Shown here: positions 42,367-54,058 of the stretch, piece by piece | Layout: every line of letters starts with the position of its first letter | Position numbering within the stretch: position 1 is the first letter of the stretch | NCBI RefSeq assembly: GCF_028009165.1 | Contig: NC_079245.1 | Location: 2,542,001 to 2,606,000 of the forward strand | Direction of reading: 5' to 3' | Origin: Akanthomyces muscarius | Taxonomy: Eukaryota; Ascomycota; Sordariomycetes; Hypocreales; Cordycipitaceae | Length of the DNA stretch: 64,000 nucleotides | The notes under the pieces: generated by a model | Told to the model about the DNA's origin: nothing | Seen by the model: only the letters and a program-made list of their open reading frames with translations | Database searches by the model: none | Translations under genes and position numbers: made by a program

Positions 42367-44265
42367 TCAAACAGCTTCCCCAGGGAGTATCTCTTTATAT
42401 GGCTGTCTCTGGTGAAGTGGTTTCATCACCATACCTCTGTCATCGTGACGCGACGTCTTACCTCGAAGTAAGTACCACAGATACGGCTCGCGAATCACGA
42501 CGTCCTCCTTCTGGCCACTAGTGGACTTCTCTTTGCCAAGTATCACGTTGCCCATGAAGAGACACGCAATACATGACAGGGCCATGAACGGAATAATGGA
42601 AACATAGGCCCAAATCACACCGTTCTTGACGCTGCCGACCGAGTCTTCCGAATAGTCGCCATACTTCACGTCCAGCCCCGATGTGTTATTGAAGACCGCG
42701 GACATAATGGTAAGGCCAAGCGTGCCGCCAAAAGGCACCGCAATTCCGACGAGCGCCAGGACGGATGCGCGATGTGCCTTGAAGAGACCAATGCCGTGAA
42801 GAGGTGCCACCATAAATTTTAGGCCCATGCCTACACCCGCAAGAGCCATCATGCCAAAGATGATTGGCGAGTGCCCCCTGTGCATCGCCCAGGCCAAACA
42901 CGCGACGCCCACGGTCTCGATGATAGTCCCGAGCAGCAGCGGCGGGTACGTCATGCGTGGCCACTTGTTGCAGAGAAATGCGCACATGTACACGCCAACG
43001 CCAATGCCCGGCACAAAGCACAGCAGCTGCAGGCCTGCCTTGTCGGCCTCGTAGTTCTTGACGCGCACGAAAAATGTGTTGCAAAAGTAGAGCACAGAGA
43101 ACATGCTGATGCCCGTGCCGCACTCAATGTAGAACAGCAGTCCCATGTCCTTGGTAGAGAGCAGTGTCCAGGGGATCATGGGCTTTTGCTTGGGTAGTCT
43201 TTCGGCAAGGGATCGCCCAGGTTCCAGCAGCCGCTCCCAGTTGATAAAGGCAGCAAGCAAGACGAAGCCGATGGCGAGGGAAGCAACCACGGGAACAGAC
43301 CCCCAGGGATAAGTTGCGCCGCCCCATGTGAGACCGAGAATGATGAGGCCGAAACCCGAGATGAACAGAGCCTGGCCACCAAAGTCGATGGTTTTGAGAC
43401 GCGCCAGGAATTTTGTGCGCCTGCCAGTCTTTAGTGTTTCGTCGAGTTCGGGAATCGGCTGCGGACCGAGAAGGTGTTTTCTCAGCAGGAAGAATACGAC
43501 GAAGAGACTAAAGATGCCAATAGGCAGGTTTATGGCAAAGCACCAGCGCCAGTTGACTTTGGTAAGGAAGCCTTGCGCGGTACGGTCAGCTGGTGCGATT
43601 TCTTACATTGGAGAAAAAAAAGACAACATACCTCCCACGACAGGGCCCAGTCCATAGGCAACCCCTCCGACGATGGAAAAGATGGCCCAGCTTTTTGCGC
43701 TCTCTTCGAGAGAGACCTTGTCAGCGAGGATTGTCCGGGTCAAGACACTAAGGCCGGACGCGGAGATGCCCTGGAGCGCTCGTCCGAGAAGCAGCACCGC
43801 ATAGACGCCTGTCGGCGCGCCTGTGCAGAGGGCGCTTCCGACGACCATGAGTAGAATCGAGGAAGACATGGCCACGTTTCTGCCAAAGACATCGGCAATC
43901 TGTGCCCAGAATGGAATGAAGGCGGAGGACGTGAGGTTGAAGGCGGAAACGATCCAGTTTTGCTGGGAAATTTTGTCAAAGTCTTTGGCAATCCAATAAA
44001 GCGCGCTGGCAACACTAAAAAGAAATTTTTAGTCAGTTTTCCTTTTGTGTTTCAGGATTTCAACATACATTGTAGAGTCGAGCGCTTGGAGTGCATATGG
44101 CCACACCAGGCAGAAGATGAGGAGCCATCTGTACTTTCTTCGCGCCGACGCACTGGCTTTACAACCAGGACAAGGGTGAGGCTGAAGATATCCCCAATGG
44201 ATGCAAGACGGATATTTTTTCGGTTTTGATTTGCGAAACAGAGAAAGCATTGTGCCTTGTGTCAT
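42367..44265 (-). CDS. MFS exporter, DHA2-type 14-TM drug/toxin efflux family
   Basis: Three exons (44069-44265, 43632-44014, 42367-43571; introns 54 and 60 nt) give 594 residues. The topology is that of 14-helix MFS exporters (DHA2). The signature around TM1 (LDSTIVASALYWIAKDF) is restored by splicing intron 1. The loop between TM2 and TM3 has WAQIADVFGRN, and TM5 carries GGVAYGLGPVVGGFLTK, the exporter motif C, again joined by splicing. NWRWCFAINLPIG follows. It likely expels a small toxic or secreted molecule across the plasma membrane. The start could be the sixth residue (MLSLFRKS) instead. It is convergent with the old yellow enzyme gene. Confidence 0.92.
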
Positions 44266-45259
44266 GTAAGACAGAAGTGTCAGGTCTCGCTAGATTTTGC
44301 CCGCGACTTTGATACAGAGCAGCCTTTCAGTTCGCCCTTGAGCAGATCATTTGTGAAAATTCGGAGAGAACGAGAATACTAGAGCCGGAGACGCATCCAT
44401 ATCTTATACACAGGACAGCACAGCAACAGCCCAAGTGCCGTCAGCGGGGCGGGGCTAAGCCTTGCACAGCAACAGCGAATTAGTACGCAGGGCTGAAAGA
44501 AATGCCGGGACGCGTAAGATCAAGCTTGATCGAGCATCCCAACTACATCATTCATCCCCTGTGAGTGTAATCCATACAGAGTCCTACGTGAATCGCACAG
44601 TCATGAGTGGCTGTGAAGCGTACCGGCGACATGTGGGTCCCGGCAGGGCCATTTTATTTTTCGAATGGCACTCCTAAAAAGGAAATTTCCAGGTAGAGCA
44701 GCGCCCTGTGGTGGAAGGCGAGGCGAAACTGCCAAGAATCTAGCTTGGAGTGTCATCGGAAATAGAATTGGCGCCATTGTCATCTCCTCAGGTGGATATG
44801 TGTTCAAAAACTCGAAACGTTATCCTAAAACGGTAACAGTCGTCGTGCTGTTGGTGGGTAAATAACCTCACTACGGCTAATTTGGCCACCAAGCTTCTCT
44901 CACGTACGCTAGCTGTCCGTGCCTACCTCTAGATAACCTCTCTTCTCTTTGTTATTATCCTCCTCTTGTGGGCGACACTAACGTTATGGTTGGAGGGTAT
45001 TTCCGGAGCAGTGAGTCTCCTTCAGATAACTTCGCCCCCAGCCCCGAGCCCCGGCCCCAAAAATGCCATTGTCCCGAGGAGTTTCCCTAGGACTGTCTGG
45101 AAATGTTACGGAGGTGCCGTCCGATGACTTAAGCCTAACTCAGGGACAAACATACTCCAGGAGCCACCATAACCTCTCCTACGACCACAAACGCAATAGT
45201 TACCATTCTCTACAACCAATAGCTTTACCACATAGTTAGAGCAGCCAAGAGTCTCCAGC
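44266..45259. other. Intergenic region left of the inverted pair
   Basis: This stretch holds the promoter side of the exporter and then about 700 bp with no recognisable gene. A short C-rich patch lies near 45028-45060. I see no terminal inverted repeats. Confidence 0.45.
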
Positions 45260-46146
45260 ATGCCACCAAAAGCAGCCCAATCACCAGGTAGCAAACGAAA
45301 ATCCGATGACGGGCCATTCTCAGACACTCCCATTCGTACGTTACTGGCCTGAAGGGTGGGGTTGGGAGCGCTACAGCTACCCAGACGTCGATTTCACCAC
45401 CCTGTCAGAGGACGAGAGGGCGAAGATGCTCAATGACCTACGACAAGTACTTGGTGATGATGGCATAAGAAGCTTGTCTGTTTTTAGGCGCCAAATAACG
45501 CGCGAGTGGAGAGACAAAAGATTAAATGAGCATGGTGTCCCGCCGCCAGAGTATGAAGCGCCGAATTTCCTCAAGCACCAGCAGAAGACAAGGAGCTGGA
45601 TGGGGCGTCTGCGGAGAATCTGCATCGGTGGCATACTGAAGTGAGGAAGAACAAGGACACACCTGCTGGCATGGATCACGGCAGGTTTTGTGTGCGTCTC
45701 CGGAAACCGTCGAGTCGTTGCTTACACTTGAAGACGATAACCTTCCAAACACAAAATCAGCATTCTGGCGCGATGATGCGCCATCTCTACTCGTTGTAAT
45801 GGAGGCAGTTGAGGTGCATACCCACGGCGACGAAGAAGACGAGTACGATACGAATGGCCCTAATGACGAGGGGAAGTGGTACAAGTCTGTCTTCAAAGTG
45901 CCCGTGGAGATCATCGTCGATAGCCCGCGGGACCCTGTTGATGTTCCTTTTATACCGCCCTCGAGGCTCACGAGGCAAGTGAAGGGGAGCGCCGAGCTTG
46001 GAGGGGCGATAGATGAGAATTGCACTGAAGATGGATTGACTGAGTTATGGTGGGGGGGTGGCACCATCGCCTCGAGCTCTCCAGAAGAGACGTGTACTCA
46101 GAGGACTGTGAGCAGAAAGATCTACACTATCGCAAGCTTTACCTGA
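45260..46146 (+). pseudogene. Broken member of an unknown family (YWPEGWGW), plus-strand copy
   Basis: I do not recognise the family. The copy starts MPPKAAQSPGSKRK, like MPPKASTEK of the minus-strand copy at 46513-47479. A one-base frame change near 45335 is needed to reach the shared RYWPEGWGWERYSYPDVDF. The next block ends at a stop near 45642, after CIGGILK. About 70 residues present in the other copy are missing there, and a further frame change near 45690 is needed to reach CASPETVESLLTLEDDNLP and WYKSVFKVPVEIIVDS. Homology ends near ELGG at about 46005. The two copies share roughly half of their residues in the matching blocks. With at least two frame breaks and a deletion, it is most likely a pseudogene. 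No domain, signal peptide or membrane segment is seen. Confidence 0.6.
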
Positions 46147-46512
46147 ATTATGCGTCGGTGGTGTCACGGTTTGGGCGGTTTCCACAGACGAGGGACGAAG
46201 CACAGCCTGTGAGCGCGTTTCCAAAGCCCAAGGGCGGAACAGCACCGCTGAGAAAGCGATCGAGTCGAGATCTGGGGATGCCAGTACATGTCGTTGAGCC
46301 CATATGACCTCGCGGGACAAAGATTCTCAAAACGCGAGAGACGACAGAGTCAGGTCAACTCGAAGTTGTTTTATCTTGCAAGATCACTGTGGAGGCTCAT
46401 TACAGCTGATTGTTTTGATCGAGACGAGTTGCATAGTCTGCAAAATTCTCAGAGTTTGCCAGCCTCACCTCATTCTCCTCCTCTGAATGGACCGTGGTGT
46501 TGGTCCCGCTCC
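46147..46512. other. Spacer between the tail-to-tail paralogues
   Basis: A plus-strand frame runs through 46047-46307 but has no match in the paralogue. I see nothing else. Confidence 0.4.
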
Positions 46513-47479
46513 CTACCAGTGTTCATATGGCTCGTCCAACGGAGTCACCTCTAGACGTTCTCCTCCCAGTTCCGTGCTTCCTCTAACATTGCGTGTAATT
46601 CTAGAAAGTTCCATAGTAGGGCTTTCCATAGTCTTCCAGAGCTCATTGACAAGCAATTCAATGGGCACCTTGAAGACGGGCTTGTACCAGTTTGCCTCGT
46701 TGTTCGGATCTTCGGGATCATACGGCTCGTCGTCGCCATGCGGATTCATAGAGTTTTCCATCAAGACTGCTAGCAAGAACGGTGCCTCGTCGCGAAAGGC
46801 CAGAGTCTCGATGGTTGGTAGATCATCTTCATTTGGCGAGAGAACAGAATCTACTGCATCGGAAGACGCGCATAGAAACATGCCAAGATCAAGTATACCT
46901 TTCACCTCCTGGTCCTCTTTCAATTTGGTGTAGCGCTCGCGTAAGATGTCGGCATTTGCTCCAGCTAGTTGTCCGTCTTCGATCCAATGTATGGTGAACA
47001 TCTTACGTGCCTCGGTAACTTCTTCGTACTCTTGTCCGTAGTGGTCCTGTATGACTTGATTAGGGGATATTAACAATAGTGTCAAAGCGAGTCTTAAACT
47101 CTCCCCATTTCTCATCCTGGCCATACAGCGCAGCGCGAAAGGCATAGAACCCCCAAGGGCCGCCGTTGCAGCGTCGACGCCATTGCCTCAGGTAGTCGGG
47201 CACCTTGTACTCTGGAGGCGGCGCGTTGGCCAAATCTTGCTCATTCTCCCGACTTGCCGTTTCTTTCTCAATTATATAATCCATCAGCTCTTCGAATCCA
47301 TCGTCACCCATGGCATCGCGGATGCCATCTCGAATCTTCTCCTGTTCCTCCACGGAAAGGACGGTAATGTCTTCATTTGGATCGCTATAACGATCCCAGC
47401 CCCATCCTTCTGGCCAATAAGAGCTGGATGCATCAGAATATGGCCCCTCGGTCTTTTCAGTCGATGCTTTGGGAGGCAT
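46513..47479 (-). pseudogene. Member of the same unknown family, minus-strand copy, one frame break
   Basis: The copy starts MPPKASTEKTEGPYSD and reads SSYWPEGWGWDRYSDPNED, then APPPEYKVPDYLRQWRRRCNGG, up to a stop near 47060 (FDTIVNIP). Downstream, in another frame, it continues DHYGQEYEEVTEARKMF ... CASSDAVDSVLSPNEDDLP ... WYKPVFKVPIELLVNE and ends at 46513. The two halves would join in frame if 28 nt were removed. That piece starts GT, contains CTAAT and ends ACAG, but it is far shorter than any normal fungal intron. So this is either a pseudogene with one lesion, a sequence error, or a gene with a strange intron. No function can be assigned. If intact it would be a soluble protein of about 310 residues. 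Confidence 0.5.
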
Positions 47480-48999
47480 GATGGCGCTGTGGCATGCGGC
47501 CCGGAGCTGCAGCTAAATCGGCCTTGCGAGGGGCAGGCCGGCCAGCAGTGCCTCTGTGGTGTAGACTCGGAACTACATTCGAAGACGAAATTCCCCGCGG
47601 TCGCCACTAGCCCAGCACACTAGTAAAATAGAGGGTGAACAGCACTGTGGCTCGCTCCGTAACTAGCCTCTGGCCATAAGCAGGGCGAAATCTTGGGGAA
47701 CTGTGCTTTGGGGGTAGCACATATATTAATAACTGGTTTCCTACCTCACCAGCAATTTGCCTATTTATGGCTTCTATAGCATAAATTATTTCTATCGCGA
47801 AAATTCGGTGGTCACGGCGGTGTACCACGTTAGTCGAGGTAGTGTCAGGGCGTGGCACGTGTAGTTAGTTGCTGGCAGAGCTGCCCCATGGCTAGCCAAG
47901 AAGGCAAAACCTCCGGCAGCCCACCGAGAGAGCCTGCTCAAGGAGGCTTCGGCTGAGCCGTTCGGTCGGCGCTGACGCCGGCGCTGTCTCATGCAGGCCA
48001 GCCTTCCCTCGGGTTCCTACCCTGTGTTGCTTTTACCAGGCACGTGATGCCGATCAAAAGATTTCCGTGCCTTTGAAGCAGGTACTGCCGTGATTAATTC
48101 TCCTTTACGATTTTATTGTCTCTGGCTGCCGACTTAGTGCAGCAAAGAAGAATAGTTGCCAGGGTACCAGCGTTATAGCAGGCTTCCGCCCGTCCGGAGG
48201 GCTCCATAGGCTGACGGCAAACACACTGTAGATTGGACATGGCCCGGCCGTTTTGGTCTCCACGCTAGTTACAATTTTGGCGATAGAGATGAACGATATG
48301 TAGGTAAGCGCAGGTAAATCGAATGGCTGCCACTGGACCAGTCGGAGGACAGGCGGCAATGGGCCGCATTTAATTGTGGGAGAGACCAAAAGCATGGTTA
48401 CGTTTGAGGGTAGGGCAATTCCAGGCTTGGAGCCATAGCGGGGAAGCACCGAGTATTGTTACACGCCCTTTGCTGGCGCATTTGAAAAGTTCAACGTGAG
48501 GCACATAATGCGCGTAGTTTCTGTCTGTGTGCGAGTAGATGCTACCTCGAGGGGTGTATGATTAGGAGGCTCGGTACAGTGCTTCTACGCTCGGTAGTGA
48601 GAAGGAGAGTAATATTATATGGAGCCATAAGCTGCCGTGGTCATTCAAGTAGGGATGCGTCGAGAATCTGGTTGGTGGGTGAGGGGAGTTTCAGGAAGGC
48701 TTAGCACAGCACAGCGAGAAAGAGGTCTACAAGAGCTGGAATCGAAAGCTGCAAAAAGGACACCGAAAGACTCGTATATAGACCATTACAAAGAATTTCG
48801 GCAAGACGAGGCCTGACGGGAAGCTGGCGATGCTACGTCAAGTGGAACCTTGCCGGTGCTGGTGCCTTTTCGTCTGGGGACTTGAGCCGAAACATCCACT
48901 CGCCCGAACAGAGCAGACTGTAGCCCTAGTTGAGTAGAGTGATAGCGTCAGAGACACAGGCATAATAAAGCGAAGACGCTTGCTGGTTGAACGATCTGA
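47480..48999. other. Unexplained intergenic DNA
   Basis: About 1.5 kb without a plausible gene. Short frames such as 47792-47992 (minus) are Arg/Ala-rich and unconvincing. No RNA gene or clear transposon end was seen. It could contain old mobile-element remnants, but I cannot support that. Confidence 0.35.
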
Positions 49000-50539
49000 G
49001 GAAATCGAAGACCCTCCCCCAGTTACGACCTTGTCTTTTGCTACTATACCGAACGATACGTTACGGGCGCCACACTCAAAAGTACACACCACACATTTTA
49101 TTTTTGGACTTGCTTTCTTCCGCAGCAAGCCATTTTGCAGCTGCCAGATCCGGGCGTCCCTGTGCGTTGCGACAATTTCCAGTGCATGTGAGCCATCTCC
49201 ATCTACAGCGACTGCAGCAGACTACCACCACCATCACACACACCTCTGCGACGCCTCGAACCTCGCTTCGTAGTATAGCTGAAGTCAGTCAGTTGTCCCA
49301 TGTGAGACGCCAACCCCAGCTGCTCAGCGCCTAGTTTGCTGCCTGTTCTTCAGCCAAACTAACTCTCGCTAGCTGCAGCACCCCCAGACAGCCAGCCCAG
49401 CAGCCGTCTTTCAGCCACTGTAAGCTTTCCCATCACCCGCAGCCTAACAAATGACTACACATCAAGCTGCCGCCAGCTGCCACCACATGCCAGACTTCGC
49501 GACAGCCGTTCTGACTGTGTCCCTCCTCCCATCTTCTCTTCCGAGGCCACACCAGCCTTGCTCTGCACTAGGCTGACTCCCATCGCCAGTCTCTGTGCGC
49601 AACACCACCGCATCGTCCTTCTCAGCATCCTTATCGCGCGTCCGCTCTTGGCCATCATCTCCGACGCGCTGCACGCCCCCAGAAGCCAAAGACGCAGTCA
49701 CGAACAGGCACAGGACGACAACCCCTCGCGGTTGCGATAACCACCACTTTTTGCTCGGTAAGTTGCCTTGCCTACTTCATCCCAGGCTCTCCATCCCGAA
49801 GTTGTCTTTCTCCGGACCTCTTCCGTCGTTCGGCATCCCGAAAGGCTCCAAAATGCCATGCATACCCGGCCGGGCCTGCGGAGCTCCAGGTCCTCCTCCA
49901 CCGAAATATCATCAAAGCCCGTCATCCACTCACACTCACCCACGCCCCGGATACACCCCTCACCATGCTTACCTTTTTTCCCCTTGGCCCTTGGCTCTGA
50001 TATGACTTTGTATTACTCGGCATACTTTGTCCTCGCGAGCCTCTCCCGGGTCAGAACCTACCCCCCTCGCTCTAATACAGCGTCTTCCCCATAACCGTCC
50101 CGATCGTGCCTTGTCCACGCCCGCCGATGATTGGGATGCAGCCTCAAACCACCCCCCTGTAATGAGCCGCACCCCTTCACACCCCCATCCCATCCGATCT
50201 CACTCCCCGGGCTCGTGCCCATCTGTCTTTATATTATACCGCTTGCCCTCCTCCCCATACCTCACTTCATCTCACTACCTGAAAACCTCAGTCGTGCCTC
50301 AACTCGCCGCATCTACACTGGCTCCATCGCAGTCTTGATCTACCAAGACTCTGTTGGTCACCAGTCCTCAAACGTGACATGCCGGCCTACTGCACTCAAG
50401 ACTGTCACTACTTTTACCGTACCGCCCTGCGCGGTCTCAACATCTGCACCACCGTTTCGCCCCTCTACTCCTAAGAACGCGGATTTACAATCTACTGCAC
50501 CATACACAACCACCCAGCACTTCATAACTAACCGCCACC
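49000..50539 (+). promoter_or_regulatory. Long promoter and C/T-rich leader of the carnitine acyltransferase gene
   Basis: The plus strand is C-rich and G-poor over much of 49360-50530, as in long fungal promoters and leaders. The start codon at 50540 has a near-ideal context (cgccaccatgt). No gene is recognised within this stretch. Confidence 0.4.
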
Positions 50540-53304
50540 ATGTCGACTGAAGTTAGAACATTTATCTCTCCTCAGCCTCTCGGCCAGACTCTTGCTGTCG
50601 AGCCTTCGCCATTCGCTAGTACTCCACGAACGCTTGCAACCGATACCCTCAAGCCCGGGGACTTGCGCAAGGACAGCAATACTCCACCTTCGGACTCGGA
50701 GAGGCGGCCTTCCGTCTACACAAAGTTCCCAATGTCGAGCGAATCCGGAAAAGGCGGCGTCACCTTTGCCAGCCAGGACAAACTACCCAAGCTTCCCATT
50801 CCCGAGCTCGCTTCCACGTGCCGCAGATACATCGAGGCGCTGAAGCCTCTCCAGAACGCGCGCGAGCATTCGGACACACAGCAAGCCGTCGACGAGTTCC
50901 TGCGGCGTGATGGCCCGGAATTGCAAGAGAAACTCAAGAACTACGCTCAGGGAAAGACTAGCTACATTGAGCAGTTTTGTAAGTCGAGTTGACTCATTTT
51001 GCACAGACTTGAAACTAACAACCCAGGGTACGACTCATACCTCAATTATGACAATCCTGTTGTCCTGAACCTAAACCCCTTCTTCCTGCTCGAAGATGAT
51101 CCCACGCCAGCCAGAAACAACCAGGTTACCCGTGCGGCGTCGCTTGTCGTCTCGGCGCTCGAATTTATTCGCGCTGTCAGAAAGGAGGAGCTCCCCCCCG
51201 ACATGATCAAGGGGACCCCCCTTTGCATGTACCAGTTCTCTCGCCTCTTCGGCACTGCTCGTGTTCCAACCGAGGCCGGCTGCCAGATTGAGCAGGACCC
51301 CAACTCCAAGCACATGGTTGTCATGTGCCACGGCCAGGTCTACTGGTTCGATATCCTCGACGACAACTCGGACGCCATTATGACGGAGCGCGATATTGCT
51401 GTCAACTTGCAGACTATCATTGACGATGCTGTCAAGACTCCCATTCAGGAAGCTGCCAAGGGTGCTATTGGCGTCCTAAGCACAGAAAACCGAAAGGTCT
51501 GGTCCGGACTGAGAGATGTTCTGACCCGCGAGCCTGAATCCAACAACGCCGACTGTCTCAACATTGTCGACTCCGCGCTCTTTGCTCTTTGCCTCGACTA
51601 CAGCGAGCCTACCAGCGTCGCGGATCTCTGTCAAAACATGCTTTGCGGCACTAGTGAGGTTAAGAACGGTGTCCAGATTGGTACCTGTACGAACAGATGG
51701 TACGACAAGCTGCAGATTATCGTCTGCAAGAACGGCAGTGCCGGCATCAATTTTGAGCACACCGGTGTCGACGGCCACACTGTTTTGCGCTTCGCTAGCG
51801 ACGTCTACACGGACACTATTCTTCGATTTGCTCGCTCCATTAACGGCCAGGCCCCTTCACTCTGGACTTCCACCAGCCCTGATCCTTCCAAACGCGATCC
51901 TGAAAGCTTTGGCGACGTCAACACTACCCCTCGCAAGCTGAGCTGGGATATGAAACCTGAACTGAGCATCGCTGTCCGCTTCGCCGAGACTCGTCTGGCC
52001 GATCTTATTGAGCAAAACGAATTCCAGTGCCTCGACTTTGGTACCTACGGCAAGAGTTTTATCACTTCCATGGGCTTCTCCCCTGATGCCTACGTCCAGA
52101 TGGCCTTCCAGGCAGCATACTACGGTCTTTACGGACGTGTCGAATGCACTTACGAGCCCGCCATGACCAAGGTCTACCTTCACGGCCGCACCGAGGCCGT
52201 CCGTCCCGTGACCGATGAATCCGTCAACTTTGTACAGACTTTCTGGGGCGACAACCCCATCGAAAAGAAGTTGGAGGCACTCAGGGCCGCCTGCCAGAAG
52301 CACACCGCAAACACGCGCACGTGCGCCAAGGCCGAAGGATGCGATAGACACTTGTACGCCCTCTACTGCGTCTGGCAAAAGTATGTGGATGGCTTCTATA
52401 GCGACATGTCCAGCGGCGAGAGCTACGGCACCTCCAGCCCCCGCGATGCCTTTTCTGACGGCGAGGAACCTTCCAACGCCTCGGATGCGGCCGTCGAAGT
52501 CGCGCGCCCCACGCGTGGCCGTGGCGACAGCACAGGCTCCCGCTCGCGCGGCTCCTCCAATCAAGAGCTACCTCTGCTCTTTGCCGATAGCGGCTGGGAC
52601 AAGCTCAACACGACGGTGCTGTCCACCTCCAACTGCGGCAACCCGGCGCTGCGCCATTTCGGCTTTGGTCCCACGTCGGGAGAGGGCTTCGGCATCGGCT
52701 ACATCATCAAGGATGAGGGCATCTCCATCTGCGTCTCCTCCAAGCATCGCCAGACCAAGCGCTTCGTCGCCGCCCTCGAGAGCTACCTGCTCGAGATCCG
52801 CCGCGTCCTGCGCCTCTCCAACCGCAAGTCCTCCACCGCCAAGGTCAGCCGCGCCCGCGAGGCCGAATCGGCCCGCCCGCACCAGTCCAGCACCGCGAGC
52901 CGCGTCAAGAACCGCGGCCGTCCGTTGACCGGCACCGAACCCATCAAGGGCGCCGCTGCCGAGGCGCAGTCCCAGTCTGCCGTGGCTGACGACAGCACGC
53001 CTGCCAGCGACGACGATGAACTAGGCGGATGTAAGTCAATATTACTATCTGCACCTTCTCCTGCTACCGTTCTTTTTTTTTCTCTATCTGTTTTGTACAG
53101 CTGCTAACGCGATTACGACGTTTTACAGACGGATTCTTCGACGCAGGCATGCTTCTGCAGGCGCTTAAAGCCCGTGAGGCTATGGAGGCGCGCAAGGCGG
53201 AAGCCGCCGCCGATACCGTGGAGCAGACGAAGCCTTCTGAGCGAGCGGCCGTGCAAGCGAGACGCCGTGGCGATGTTGGTAAGAAGTTGCGCCTGGCTGA
53301 ATAA
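50540..53304 (+). CDS. YAT2: Carnitine O-acyltransferase, cytosolic Yat2 type
   Basis: The enzyme transfers acetyl or short acyl groups between CoA and carnitine, allowing acetyl units to move between compartments during growth on acetate or fatty acids. Three exons (50540-50978, 51027-53030, 53129-53304; introns 48 and 98 nt) give 872 residues. That is longer than mitochondrial/peroxisomal Cat2 and typical of Yat2. The choline/carnitine acyltransferase domain begins near LPKLPIPELASTCRRYIEAL. The catalytic His lies in INFEHTGVDGHTVLRF, and CoA/carnitine-site blocks follow (SFITSMGFSPDAYVQMAFQ, YGRVECTYEPAMTKVYLHGRTE). FGFGPTSGEGFGIGYIIKDEG is the C-terminal domain signature. A Ser/Glu-rich insert (about 625-680) and a charged tail are Yat2-like additions. 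No targeting peptide is seen. Confidence 0.93.
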
Positions 53305-54058
53305 GTCCGGCGCCGGAGAAGGGTGTCTAGTCTACGAGCCGTGGATCTTGTGGATTTAACTTTTTGCGAAGAAACCTGGATATGTATGATACCTAACGTG
53401 ATGATGAGAATGGAAAATACCACGGCAATACATGGACTGTAATTCGCCAAAGTGACCTGACGTACTGTTAGCGCAAAGTGACTTTATGCTGCATCAACGG
53501 CCATACTAGATAACACAACACCAAGAAATGTGCTAGAAACGTAGTTGCATAGGAGAAAAGAAAAATGTATTCTTCTCTGTCAACATCATCTCACATAGTA
53601 TTTAAGCTGCTTATATGTTTTTTGTATAGCAGTGGATTAAATGTAAGAAACACTTGCATATTTCCTCGCCGCACTCGGTGAGCCTCCATCAAGCGTCGAC
53701 GCACGAGCGCCGGTATAAGACTATTGCGAGTGTGCCTGCCCATCATCAGAAAGTCTATGAGACATGGCTGCCTACACTAGTCACTCATTCATTTATTGCA
53801 CCAGCATGGCGACCGACTAGGCGCGCCTGCTACACACGCCTGGCTGTTCGGGTGACCCCGCCATCCCTCCCTCCTTGAGCTCAGCCTCACCCCAGGCACG
53901 AGCCATCGGTTGGTTGCAGGCGTCACAAACATCTTTTTTTCATCTAATGCTGGTCATGGGTCCCCGAAAGCCTCGTGTCGCCAAGGATTTATTACCAGTG
54001 CGCTCGACGGCTGAGCGAGGAAAAGTACGCCACTTAGCATGAACATAGACCCGGCGTC
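53305..54058. other. Intergenic region
   Basis: AT-rich 3' region of the acyltransferase gene and promoter of the NLR-like gene. I see nothing else. Confidence 0.5.

Noticed and set aside
50131..50550. Long frame overlapping the carnitine acyltransferase start, considered as an upstream ORF
   Set aside because: It has no ATG in frame (it would start at TTG) and is Pro/Thr/Ser-rich low-complexity sequence.
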